DNA of 64,000 nt, from the NCBI GenBank assembly GCA_963920705.1, contig OY987227.1, positions 16,703,434-16,767,433 of the forward strand, given 5' to 3'. This document shows, in pieces, positions 1-11,176 of this stretch. Under the pieces are notes generated by a model. The model worked only from the letters and a program-made list of their open reading frames with translations, was not told the origin of the DNA and did no database searches. How positions within the stretch are numbered: the stretch's first letter is position 1; the number at the start of each line of letters is the position of its first letter. Both the position numbers and the translations under genes were made by a program. The DNA is from Odiellus spinosus (Eukaryota > Arthropoda > Arachnida > Opiliones > Phalangiidae).

Positions 1-942
1 GAACACCACGAGCTACTAGGTGAGCGCCCACCCGGTAGCTTGCTTATGGGAGGCGCCTCTTTGGAGAAGTTGAACGGGCCGAGTATCTTTCTGCAAAACA
101 GCAGCCCTTACTTACGAGTACCGCAGTTGTCGCCCATTTTGCACCACGCGGGCTCTTCTGAATTCGGCTCCGGAAGAGACGACGAGGAGGAAGACGACGT
201 CATGAGCGAGACAATTACCATTCAATTAATACCAAACGGGCCGGCTTCTAAGCCGACGCTCCACGATCTACCTCTCTTCATGACCAGGTCAGTGTCGCCC
301 CCGACGACCATTCCGCAATCTTGTAGCTCTTCTTCCGGTTACGGAGCGGCTACCACTACGGACCGGAACTGCGCGGGCAACAACTCTTCGTCTTCCGCCG
401 GCGGGATTCTCCCTAGTTCCGTCATCGACGACTTTATGCCGTCTCCCCAAGACTTGGAAATATCGGACCCCGACGGCTGTAGCACTCCGCGACGGGCTTC
501 CTTGACCTCGATGGACATGGAATTGTATCTTTCGGACTGTCCCATCACGGTGCGAGTGCGCGTTGAACCCAAACATTTCGCTTCCATGGAGAGCGACGGC
601 CTTTCGGACAGCGACAATTCGGAGCACGCCGGTGCTGAGGGACGCGACCTTGGTGGCGATTTTGGCAGCGTCTCTCTCGACCGTGACTTGGACGACGTTG
701 AACTGGAACTACCCCTATTGGGAAGGTGCAGCCCCCAGTTACCCTTCCTCCCTCACCTGCACAATCCCCGTCACTACCATTCTTCGAGAACTAGCGCCGA
801 AACGCCCCTCTTAAAACGAGACAGTTCCAACGGCGGCCGACGCTTCCCCTTGATGAGACAGTCGGCCATGGAGGGCGGAGGTCACCATCCTGGAACTAGA
901 AATCACCATCACGACGGACGCGGCAACGATTGCCGAACTTAA
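1..942 (+). CDS. 3'-terminal coding exon of an unidentified gene (partial, open at left edge)
   Basis: The frame is open from base 1 to a TAA at 940-942, giving 313 residues with no stop in otherwise stop-rich AT DNA. It is much richer in GC than everything to its right, which is why I treat it as real. The first in-window ATG is at 46, but the frame continues to the left edge, so the true start is outside. Counting from the edge, an acidic run (DDEEEDD) lies near residues 60-66, poly-Ser stretches near 108-135, a Ser/Asp-rich part (SDGLSDSDNSE) near 200, and a His/Arg/Gly-rich end. No catalytic motif or membrane segment is visible. It looks like a disordered cytoplasmic or nuclear C-terminal tail. 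I do not recognise the family. A strong splice-donor-like string (CTAG|GTGAGC) at 16-25 leaves open an alternative end of this exon. Confidence 0.72.
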   Translation, partial: EHHELLGERPPGSLLMGGASLEKLNGPSIFLQNSSPYLRVPQLSPILHHAGSSEFGSGRDDEEEDDVMSETITIQLIPNGPASKPTLHDLPLFMTRSVSPPTTIPQSCSSSSGYGAATTTDRNCAGNNSSSSAGGILPSSVIDDFMPSPQDLEISDPDGCSTPRRASLTSMDMELYLSDCPITVRVRVEPKHFASMESDGLSDSDNSEHAGAEGRDLGGDFGSVSLDRDLDDVELELPLLGRCSPQLPFLPHLHNPRHYHSSRTSAETPLLKRDSSNGGRRFPLMRQSAMEGGGHHPGTRNHHHDGRGNDCRT

Positions 943-1760
943 TATATATATACATCCCCCGAATATAGCACGCGCGCGAATGGTGGCCAAATTTACCCTA
1001 AAATATAAATCAATATCTATAGTCGAAATATAATATAAAAGTTCCGAGAAAAAAACAACAAAAGTCATCGTCGAAGAATTAAAACCAAATCGAGCGATGT
1101 CGAGTAAACGCGGTATCTTGTGTGGCCTTCAATGTGAAAAAATGCTCGAGAATATTATATATTAAATATAAGAGAGAGAGAGAGAGACCCAACTAAAAAC
1201 GGCGGAAGTATCGACCCACTGCGAACCGAAAAAATCCCAAAAATATTAAAATCTCTTTCCGAGAAAGAAAAATTCAATATATTCTAAATAACCGAATGAA
1301 AACTAAACAGCCCGAGATTAATCGTAAAGTTAACTCGGAAGAAAAGTTGCTCTCTTTGGAAGATGTTGTCCGCGAGTTGTTCATACCCGTTCCGTTCTAT
1401 CGACTAAAAAGTCTAACCCATCGAGATTTAAAAAATAATACAACCTAAACCATATCCGTAATCCTTCCTCACGAACACTCGAAATAAAAATACTAATATT
1501 TGGAAAATAATAAATCGAAAGATGAAACCTTCATCTTCGACTGATCTTGAGTTATTATTACGACCAATCAGCGAGCGGAGAGCCAAAATCTTTAGCCTTT
1601 TGACCCCAGAATTGATTATTTGGCGAATTCACGAGAGTCTTCCGTTTTTCGCGATTTCTACGTTGGATTCTTTTACTACATACGTTTTTTTAACATCGTC
1701 TGGAAACTGAGAATGAGAAAAAATCGTCAGTCGAGAATAAATGTAAAAGAAAAAGAAAGC
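943..1760 (+). other. Probable 3' UTR / downstream flank of the 1-942 exon
   Basis: AT-rich sequence after the stop. Possible polyadenylation signals are ATTAAA at 1161-1166 and 1245-1250, and AATAAA at 1483-1488 and 1736-1741. A short (AG)n tract lies at 1171-1187. Which signal is used cannot be told from sequence. No coding sequence seen. Confidence 0.45.
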
Positions 1761-4264
1761 TTATTGGAAAGAGGAGGCCGACAACGCCCTCGTTTTCGAA
1801 AAGCATCTCCACCGAAAGAAGGAGAAAAACCCACCACTCAAATTCAGGCTTTCCCAGCCCCGACTTCACTCAACGGACGGATCTAATATTCTATGGTGAG
1901 ATTTCGTTTCATTTAAATACTTTTCAGAAATTTTCCTCGTTAAAAGTAACCTCGGTTTTGGTGACTTCTAGGCTTATTAGAAAAATTATCAATGTTGTTA
2001 TATTTACTCGTACAATTTAAACTATGTTTTGACTTTCAAAGTAAGGTTTTTAATTATAGTCGGACCTCATTGAAAAATATGTTGAATCACACATCATAAT
2101 AACAAAATTAACAATTGAACAACTAAATATCGCTTTACTTCTAATTGCCAAGCTAATTATTACTTGATCTTTAAATTAATAGGGTCTAGCTCTCGAAAAC
2201 ATCTAAAAGGCATGATTTAATAATTTATTTCGTGGGAAAAACTGGCTAAAATATTTTAAATACTCTATCTTGTCGGTTAAATAACATTGAAATATATTTC
2301 CTAAATCAGCAAAGATTTAGATAGAGGGTGGTGTCTACCCCTCGTGTCACTACTAATCCATTAGCGTCTTTACACTTACTATTACCATTAAGCAATAGAG
2401 TTAACATTTTTATCCCTGAAAATGGCATCCCCAGTATAAATAATACAATGACTCGTGAAAACCCACCTTCCACCGAATGTCTGTCCGGACCAAAAACTGA
2501 AAATCCAACTCTGAAAAGAACTCTAGAAGAAAATAATATTCTCAAATGAAGTTTCAGTTTCTTTTTGAGCGTTCGATTTAAAATCGATATATCTATGTAC
2601 GTAATCCTTTTGTTAAACATTATAACAAACAAGTAAGTTCCGTTTCACTTCCGATCCAAATTTGGTTATCATACACCAAATGGTGGATAGAGTGGTATAA
2701 TACCGGAAACCATTACTTCACCCTGCCAACGTCGGTGCATGGTGGCAATAAGTATATACAAATAATCATTCAATTTTTTCTGTTTCTTGGAGCGTTCTAG
2801 CTTTTAAAGCTTTCTAAGATGTAATAATATCAAACCGCGGTTATGGAACACCTGCCGATCATCCCATTATGCCATAATCATTAATAATACTAGGCTTTAC
2901 TATTACACCGACGGGTAGGAAAGAAGCCAAAGGGGGGGGGGGGGCTTTCCACTTTGAACTAGCCTAGCTTCCCTCTAGCTAAACGATTTATTGCCATCAG
3001 GATATCTATCCGCTATCATTATACCCCCTTTATATCAGAGATTTTAGCAATATAGGCTTTGCAGCGAAGCCACCGAGAAAGACCTTATATTCAACTATTT
3101 AAGGCGCGTTCAGACTATAAATGAAAATACTCGATAATCATTGTTCCCGTCGATTTTATTGAGTCATTGGCGACGGTCGTCCCCTCACTGTTGAGAGACA
3201 ATGTAGACGATAGAAAAAAAAGGCGCGAAATGTTTTATTTTATTCATAAACAGTGGCGGCTAGTCCGAAGTAAACCATAGTCATCTAGAATCTGTCCGAC
3301 AAAACAGAAATAATTTAAGAACTTATTTCCCAAATTATACGACTGTATTTCGAACATGATCGCGGCAAAGCAACCGACGATTGGCAATATTTTCGTATAG
3401 TATGATCGCGGCTTTAGTACATGTGCATAAATGATGTATGGAGCCTTGAAAACAGCTTTATATTTATATATCCTCGCTGTTATTATTCTATCCTAGATGC
3501 TACGGATATTCCTAGGCTTTGATACCTAATCTTTAGAAGACGTAAAACAAGATGTGAGGATATCCAGAAAAATCACTCGCTAAATAACTATAGCAAACAA
3601 CCTGGGCTGAACAAAATTGTTTAACCCTGCTTCTTTAGTTCGTCTTTATACCGAATTTACGTTTACGTTCATTTACATTCCTATGTGCTTTATGTCTAGT
3701 CAATTCCATCTCGAATCGGAAGCACTAATAAAATTAACTGGTTATTTTTTCTCTCAAAACAAGCGGCATACTTATAAGTTATAAACTTATGATAAAACTG
3801 AGCAAAATTGCCAATCGCTGGTTATGCTGGATTGTAACTAAACCAAATTTTTAGTGGGACTAATCCGCTCGTTGGTTTTTAAATAACCTTTTAACAAAAA
3901 AGTAATGATACGGACAAATCAGATAGGATATCTGTACCAAAGGCAAGTTAACTGTACAAATAATATAACCGAATTCAAATTGTGTTGATATATAAAGCGG
4001 AAAGAGTATAGATGAAGTCCTTAACCTATTTCAAAATAGAAGATTTACATTTTACGGAGGAAAGAAACGTGATAAAACTTGGGAGATTGAAACGCCAAGA
4101 ATAAAGGTGTTTCTTCTCACACTTAGAGGAACCCACTTTAAAATCATTTTCTACATTTAAAATGCCAAAACAAAACTATTGCGTATCGTATGCCTTGTGA
4201 TATTTGTGGGAACCATCCTAAATGACCGCGCTGCCCTTACAAAAGAAAATGACACTATATGCAT
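1761..4264. other. Non-coding stretch, no gene seen
   Basis: AT-rich, short chance frames only. A 13-base G run lies at 2932-2944. I see no repeat array or protein-coding signal. Confidence 0.6.
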
Positions 4265-4384
4265 CAGTTTTTTTACAAAATTAACTCTGATAGCGACCAC
4301 AGCAGTTTGAAACTATGTTTTCCTTCACTTAAAAATAATTTATTATACGAAACAAAATTTATTCAACTCAAAACGCTTGTTAAA
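4265..4384 (+). repeat. Dispersed repeat R1, copy 1
   Basis: About 120 bp that aligns by eye with 21275-21375 in the same orientation, roughly 80% alike over the first 60 bp. Shared landmarks are TTTTTTACA, AATTAACT.TGATAG, GACC, and GTTTGAAAC followed by ATGT. The parent element is unknown. Confidence 0.6.
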
Positions 4385-5599
4385 CATCGCAAAAATAAAA
4401 TTAAAGCCTCTTTTAAAACGATAAGCCTAAATTAAGCTTAAATAAATAATTTTATGTTTCTGCGTGTCATCCTTAAATTTAAATTAATGGATTAATATTT
4501 GAATAATGTCGTTTATAATTTAATTAGGGTTAAAATCCTTTCGGAAGCTAGTCTCCTGACTCTCCTATTATACGATAGGCTTATATTCTTTGACCCAGAT
4601 ACATACATTCGGAATCTAGATCCAAAATCGATCCGTAAGAGTTTCAAGACCAAATCTAGTATATACCAAAGAATGTCCTTGTTGTTTAGATAGTGTAGAT
4701 TCAAACGCATTTTTGCGCCTTTCAGTACCTCTTTAATGAAAGAAATGAACCATCCATTTCGTCAAAAATATTTTATATGATTTTAAACGCTAAAGAGATA
4801 GACGATTTGAGATCTATAGAGAGATAGTATAATGGGGTAAATTGGGGTATGAACCCCCCTCCCCCGTGTTAAATGAGGCGCACCAGTCGATAATTGCTCG
4901 CTAAATGCGGCGGTCATCCCTGGTATAGGCTAGTTCCATTGTGTCCCCAACTGCTTTCTTTTATTCAATCGAGGACAGAAGGTTTCAGGATGGTGCAGAG
5001 AGTTAGAGAGAGAGAGAGAAATAGGTTTGACGCCTTTGCGACTGCACCAGTAGAAAATAAAAAATCCTCCGAAGAGACAGTTATAAGGGCAGCCCAGGGC
5101 TGGGGTAAAGGCACCAAAATATGAATAAAATATCAGGTCATTTCGTTTTCTGACAAAAGCAGGGGTCCGAGAATTCTAGAATGTTCCTCGTACCATCCCG
5201 AAAGTATGCCGTTCTCGACCCAGCATTCCGTACAAACGCGTTACATTCTTGAAAGGTATATATCGAATTTCCCTTTTAACGGTTTACATTGAGTGTGTTC
5301 TTAAAAGGAGTATGAAGCCAGACAAGTAATTTTTGCCGAGGCTTATATACTAGGCGTTTCATTTATCGTTATCTCTGTATGTCTGTCTATGGTTTTACTC
5401 AAAACTAGCCATCACATCGGGCTTAAGCAAAAATAAATCAGAATGAAAGTCTAGGACAGGGCTTTAAAATAACCCTATATCAGCGGTAAAAATATTTAAT
5501 ATTATATTATAAACCAGTCTTCCGCCAATCACGCGAGAAGAGCGCTTTATTTTGACCATAAAATACGCGTGATTTTACTACTTGGCCCGATTTCAAACT
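4385..5599. other. Non-coding stretch, no gene seen
   Basis: Contains a short (AG)n tract near 5008-5022. Nothing else supported. Confidence 0.55.
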
Positions 5600-5700
5600 C
5601 TCCGTTGATCGATAAGAAATCAATAGAAAAATCACTTGTTGTCGAGCTTCATTCCTCCTTTAAAAAGGGAGAATGTTGCTTCCAATCGATAAAATCACAA
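5600..5700. mobile_element. Two TTAA-MITE ends back to back around one TTAA
   Basis: Bases about 5600-5659 match the right end of the 435-bp MITE seen complete at 32129-32563 (AATCACTTGTTGT, then TTCATTCCTCCT). They are followed by TTAA at 5660-5663. The next bases, about 5664-5700, match the left end of the same family (AAAGGGAGAATG, then ATCGATAAAATCAC). The internal part is absent. This may be the remnant of two abutting copies or of an internally rearranged element. Confidence 0.6.
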
Positions 5701-7110
5701 ATCATTAATAAAACGAACCAAAATATCCGCGATAAGTTTTAATGGATTTTTAAGAGTTTCCACAAAATTTGCTAAAAAACTCATGCAGGTTTTTTTTATA
5801 TTATTTTTTAACTTCATCTGATGAGTCCACCAAATACTTTATGCTCGTGCCGTGAAGGAGAAAAATAACCAGATTGCACAGACCTTTCGTGAAAAAACCT
5901 ATTTATAAACTTAAATTGAAAATTTTTAGATCATCGAAGTTAGAACTAAACATTTCTGGCAATCTGTCTTTAATGACTTGGGAAACCTTTTCATCAAAGG
6001 TTTAATTGTTTCACTCCACCTTGAAGTTATTTCTTAGATTGAAACTGAATATATTTTATTATCCTAAAAACTGCCCCGGAATTTTTCCGAAGTTTTTGTC
6101 CTAGTTTGGACCTAGATTGATTTAAAGCACACGTGAGGAACGTAGAGATAAGGTAGTGAGGATCAACTTGGTTAGGCTTAGGATGTACTTCTCCCGCTTT
6201 TATTCTCAATCTAGTTCAATCTTCCTCCATAGATAAATTTCAGTTTTTTCATGCCGCGTCCAAATTTGGTCATCAGTAATTCCATCCCTTTTCTTTCCTC
6301 CTACACTTTGAACCGTCCAATACCGAATAAATTGGCGCTGCTGTAGCAATAATTAACATTTTTCGACCAAGTTCCTTTGGTTTTCATTTTATATATATCA
6401 TGACTAAATGAGATGTTCTATCCCTTTTCTTTTTTTGTTTTCGGTTCTAAAGGGATTATTTTCGTATTTGTATCTCTTAGGGGGATTTGAAACCTACGAA
6501 CTGTCTCGGTTGTTGGTGGGGAAAAAAATGCTTTGGGAATATTGCTATGGTTCGGGGTTTTAAAGGTCTTCGTTGTATTTGGTCTCTCGCGTATTAATAA
6601 TCCCTTTAAAAATATTTTAAAGCTTTTTTTTTTTATTGTCTGTTTCACCTTCGTTTGTCATCCCTATAAGATACTATTCTATATTGTTTCTATAAAGTAA
6701 AAATGCGTAGAGATAATTGGTAGAAAAGGTTCGTAAGTACTGACAAATTATGGTGGAAGGTTTGTTTTCAGTTTTTAACCTCGGCTTTCTTTGAAGTAAG
6801 CTTGTTTAAAATGGAAGTTCAAAGATCGATGAATATATATTTCATTTATAGGATGAAAGTAGCTTTTCGCCTTTCTCGTTCCATTATGTAGACCTAAATT
6901 TGATTGCCCTTAGTTAAAGTTTAAACTTTAATTTAGTATTTGTAATTTCACACTTGTAATTTATTTATTTAGCAAGTTCACAATTTATGATTCTAATTGT
7001 TCTTCATTGTCTTTGCTTGATTTTATGAAAAAAGGAGGAGCTTAGATAGAAAATAATATGATTGGCCAGAATTTATATTTATTTATATATATATATTTTT
7101 TTTTAAATTT
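5701..7110. other. Non-coding stretch, no gene seen
   Basis: AT-rich with short chance frames. A partial hammerhead-like string at 5817-5870 was considered and rejected. Confidence 0.55.
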
Positions 7111-7193
7111 TACCAAACTTCAGAAATTAATTTAAACGCCAAAAGCGTGTCTAATAATTGCAAAAAAATTCTCGAATACGTTCTTTGGCATGT
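7111..7193 (+). repeat. Dispersed repeat R2, copy 1
   Basis: Aligns with 63681-63771 in the same orientation (ACCAAACTT.AGAAATTAAT, then CGTGTC.AATAATTG, then a TTTGGCA landmark). Estimated about 75% alike by eye. Parent element unknown. Confidence 0.6.
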
Positions 7194-8360
7194 TCTATTT
7201 TTAGCTCCAAGCTTCCTTTTAAATCAAAGACAAAAATATATCTTAAATCAAATTAATTTACACTAATTTTTTAAAAAATCTATTAGGCAAGCGTATATTA
7301 CCCGAAATGAACATATTTTTCTCATTACATTGTCCTTTTCGATAAAATTTCGAAAGAAATCAATATCAATTATTTATTTTATATAAATAGCTACGCGTAT
7401 ACCGTATATTCTAACATGGATAAGCCGTAAAAATTTCGCTTCGCTTGTTAAGTCCATCCTCCCATTATTCTTGATTAGTCTATATATCCTGGAGACGGGC
7501 CTCGAGTCCCGTTAATCGATAGTACGTCTATTGATCCGAAGGAGGTCGCGATGTACCGAAATGATCAGTACATCCGATGCAGTCTGTCGTAAAACGGAAG
7601 TTTCTTCCTGCACGCGCAGACCGCTGGAATTTTCGGCGTTTTGAAGAAAAAAATCAGTCTGAGATTTCAGTACATAAATGAGAGATAGAAACATGACCGG
7701 TAGCATCGCGCTAGTTCCAAAATCAAGTTGATCCGAACCATCAGCTTCCTTCCTTTAAATATTTGAGGCTCCTTATGAATAATTGGCACTGTTTTGTAGA
7801 TAGTGGTAACTGACATTCTCCTCGTGTCCCTCGATTAATTGTACAACTTTTGGAAAACGTCTAGGACATCCGATGAAATATTAACGCCAATTGGAAAATT
7901 TTACTATTTTCCAATTTTCTCCTTTTGTTTTCGTTTTTGTAAGAATGTTCCTCACCAATTTTCCTGACTTGGTAATTAAGAAAATATCTCGACAGAGATA
8001 TTGAAGTTTCGATCCGTAATAATATCTCCTTATCTTTTAACGAATTATAACAAATTTTCTTAATTGGCTCGCGTAGTTTAGACACGTTCGCGCTAAAATT
8101 GTTTTTCCAAAGTATTTGGAATGAATCGATTCTCGATTTTAATTCTTTTGAATTCTATTTTTAAATTTAGGTCGGTCCAAAAAGGCGACTAGTGTTGAGA
8201 ATCATTATTTTTTACGAATTTCTGACTACGATTGTAGTGTTGCCAGAAGTGTTTTCGAAATTCATAAAATTTTAACTCCATCTACCTATTCTCCCGTTTA
8301 AGGTGACTTATGGCAGTTGTACTCTGCGTTGGCTATTTTTTCCTTTGATGTTTAAGCATC
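7194..8360. other. Non-coding stretch, no gene seen
   Basis: AT-rich with short chance frames on both strands; nothing supported. Confidence 0.55.
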
Positions 8361-8390
8361 GTATATCAATCCGCCTCAGCTTTGACTATT
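8361..8390 (+). repeat. Dispersed motif R4 (ATCAATCCGCCTCAGCTT), copy 1
   Basis: The 18-base core is repeated exactly in inverted orientation at 11145-11176, with similarity continuing to ACTATTA. Diverged + strand copies lie at 9486-9510 and 27435-27455. It could be a terminal or subterminal piece of an old DNA element. Confidence 0.55.
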
Positions 8391-9485
8391 AAGACAACTT
8401 GAATAGGAGTATAATCAGAAACCAAATATGCAAATTGTTTTAGGTCGATCAACAGAGATGATGCGGATGCGAACTGATCTCAAATCCCCTTTCGCCCACT
8501 GTCGGCAGCCTTTCTGCGGTTTTTAACGACCTTGACAGATGTTTCCATTAATTCTTTAACGAGAACTATAGCGGTTCTATAGTTTTAATTGGGTTTCCAC
8601 TTTCCAGTCTTTCTCTTTTTAGCTATACGATCGTCCTAGGCTTATCACGCTTCCTCCCCTCGGTATACGTATACAATTTATTACTTAAACTTATCTTGTT
8701 TTCGCTACCAATTAAACTAAAAATGGTTATAAAGACGGGGTATAAGCCTAGTTACGGCCTTGTATAAGACCTGGAAAAGCCTCCGGCGAGTTAGAGGAAT
8801 GGAGGGGCGGAAAGTATTTGCATAATTTTTAAGGAATTCTTCCTGGCTTCCTCATTTTACTTTGTTTACTCGACGTGTTGTACTTTTTCGGTGTATTAGG
8901 AATGAAGGCTAAAGTAATGCCAGAAGTGTATGAAAAAAAAGTATTCTTGTGTTTCAATGAAGAATTAAAAGTTTGATTTGATTGAGGGGTTCAATCCTTT
9001 TCAAATTTTTCTTTAAATTGCCCGATACTCGATAGCTAGTGCGAGCAAGAACAATTATGTTTTCAGCGATATTCGGAGCCCTCTGAGAGCGGTCTAGTGG
9101 AATTTGCTATTAGTTTGAAAATATATCACTCCATTGCGCGCGAAATGGCCCGTATACCAGAGGCTACTCGTTTTTTTACAAAGACTGCTAGTTTACGTTT
9201 GTGTATTCTTTAGAAAATGACACTTTGATCTTTCTCCTTTTATCCAATATGAGAATAGTTTGGAACTTCCCCAGAATGGTTTTTGTATACTTTTGGTAAT
9301 ACTTGGACTTGTTTAAAAGGCCGGTTGAGAAAAGAAATCTTTATTGGATTGTTTGATATTAAATTAGACCCGAATACTACTACAATTAAAATTCTGACAA
9401 CGTCTCGTCATGGTCTCCTTTCGCTACAAATTAGAAAGCGCGGGCTGATTGGTTAAAGGTTCTTATATACTAAATTTAACATTGT
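8391..9485. other. Non-coding stretch, no gene seen
   Basis: AT-rich, no coding or repeat structure that I can support. Confidence 0.5.
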
Positions 9486-9600
9486 GTATCAATTCGCTTC
9501 AGCTTGTTTCTAATTTCGCTAACGTCGCGTTTAAATTTTAGCGTTAGTTGTCGAACCTACAAACGGACATTCAGACAGACAGACAGACATTCTTACATAT
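9486..9600 (+). repeat. R4 copy 2 followed by a (CAGA)n tract
   Basis: A diverged R4 core (GTATCAATTCGCTTCAGCTT) at about 9486-9505 is followed by TTAGCGTTAG and a CAGACAGACAGACAGACA tract at 9572-9590. The combination suggests the end of an old transposable element, not identified further. Confidence 0.45.
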
Positions 9601-10645
9601 ATAATAGCATATTATTTTTATTTACAATTGATAAATAATAAAAATTATGAAAATATAACCTCGAAGCTCGAACCAAATCTCAATTGACTTTGGTTTAAAC
9701 TTTCTTCAAAGTTCAAACTCTGTAATTTTTGGGTTTTGGGCATTGATTAAAAATATATTCAGCCTTCTTTTAGGGTTATTTCTTACGCAGACTCGGTTGT
9801 ATACTTGGCTACAACGTTTAAAAGAGTTCCAAATTCGCGTAGGAAAAGAAGTTCCCAATGGGAATATTGGTCCATTGCAAGCTTGCAACCAAATCTGGCT
9901 CTTCTTTCTATTATATCACTTCCGTATCGTTCTTATTTACATATTATGTAAATTTTCTACTTGGCTGGGTTTCTATAGACTGAAGAATTCGGGAATAAAG
10001 ATATTTTCAGTTTGGTTCATTCTAGGGATATTTTTCGCTTTATTGCGTTATAAATGTTTATGAGTATTTATTCCTTTAGCGTATAGGCGTTTCTGAAGCT
10101 TCGAATATTTTTTGATCCCTCGAGTGGGGAATTAAATTTTATTTTTCTTGGCAAAAAATTTAAATGAGTTTCCAAGGTTTGGAGAAATTAGATTAAAAAT
10201 GTGGCTAGGTTTGATATAATTTTACCGCAGTTTACGTAAAAAAATAAATCCAAAGTCGTTGAAATATTTTAAGGACGGACAATGCTTAATAGAGTTTGCT
10301 AACTGGTTAAAACGGAATGATTGGCTCTTTAGAAAGGATACTCTTAAGGCGCGTTTTCAATCCAAAATTTTTGGCCAAATGTGAAGTTTAAATCAAACTT
10401 CTCGTTGAACCCACCTTCAGTTGACAGAAAAGTTGATATATAAATGTATTTCATGTACGTTTCTCTTGGAAAAACGGTGATTGAAATCGGGGCTTTACTC
10501 TGCTAGTCCACGAGGTCATAGGTAAATTCTGTCGTCAACGACGAGACTTTGATGTTTCACGTTTTAAACGTTACGATCATAGGAGTTGAGAACTTTCTCT
10601 ATACGGCCAGAAGGAGAGTTTTAATAGACATAGACTAAGCTTATT
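9601..10645. other. Non-coding stretch, no gene seen
   Basis: Contains a 106-codon open frame at 9743-10063 on the + strand with hydrophobic, AT-driven composition. I do not support it as a gene. Confidence 0.5.
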
Positions 10646-10665
10646 TCTATGACGCCTGTAGAAGT
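10646..10665 (+). repeat. Dispersed 20-bp motif R5
   Basis: ACGCCTGTAGAAGTGTTCCA occurs here and, exactly, inside both arms of the fold-back transposon (about 41071-41090 and, inverted, about 44326-44345). A near copy lies inverted at about 63972-63989. Flanks do not match beyond the core. Confidence 0.6.
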
Positions 10666-10839
10666 GTTCCAACCTTTTGGCTTTGGAGTGCGCGGTGAAG
10701 CGGTCATTCAGGAAATTGTGAAGATAGTAGTGGAATAAAGTAAAGGCTATTAAGTCAAATATTACTTCTATAATTATATATGAATTTCTCATGTTATCAA
10801 GTGCAAAAACATTATATATTTTATATATATTTTGACGTT

Positions 10840-10912
10840 TTAATTTTTAAGTTTCTTTTGAACACGTCAACCCAAAGGTGTAACATTTAGAATATAGGCT
10901 TTTAATAGCCTT
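10840..10912 (+). repeat. Dispersed repeat R3, copy 1
   Basis: Core CACGTCAACCCAAAGGTGTA, then AATATAGGCTTTTAATAGCC. Four further copies on the same strand are at 22795-22897, 31734-31810, 60255-60330 and 62390-62470. It may continue to ATATAATC near 10935. Family unknown. Confidence 0.65.
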
Positions 10913-11144
10913 AAAAAAGCTTAAAATATAATCAATTTACGTAAGAAACAATTGTGACAGCATCACTTATAATATCATTAATAATAAATCCTAGAAAGTA
11001 ACTAAGTTTTACCGACGAAGGAAACGAGACGCGTCTCCTTAAAATCGTAACTTCTATTCATTTTTGATTACGCAAATGCATTTTATTTGTAAGAAATGTG
11101 ATGAGTTAATTATTCAATTCTTTTTATTCAAAATGAGTCGGCGT
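10913..11144. other. Non-coding stretch, no gene seen
   Basis: AT-rich; nothing supported. Confidence 0.5.
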
Positions 11145-11176
11145 AATAGTAAAAGCTGAGGCGGATTGATACTAAG
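11145..11176 (-). repeat. Dispersed motif R4, inverted copy
   Basis: Reverse complement of the copy at 8361-8390. The core is exact over 18 bases with extended similarity (ACTATTA). The inverted pair is about 2.8 kb apart. Confidence 0.55.

Noticed and set aside
289..627. Minus-strand frames over the first exon (289-627, 339-617)
   Set aside because: Shadows of the GC-rich + strand frame; no recognisable domain.
5817..5870. CTGATGAGTCC followed later by GGAGAAAA, hammerhead-like
   Set aside because: The closing stem II strand mismatches, the loop would be about 30 bases, and CTTCA/TGAAG pairing competes. An 11-base match is possible by chance in 128 kb of both strands.
8988..9000. GGTTCAATCC, tRNA B-box-like
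   Set aside because: No cloverleaf can be drawn from the flanks.
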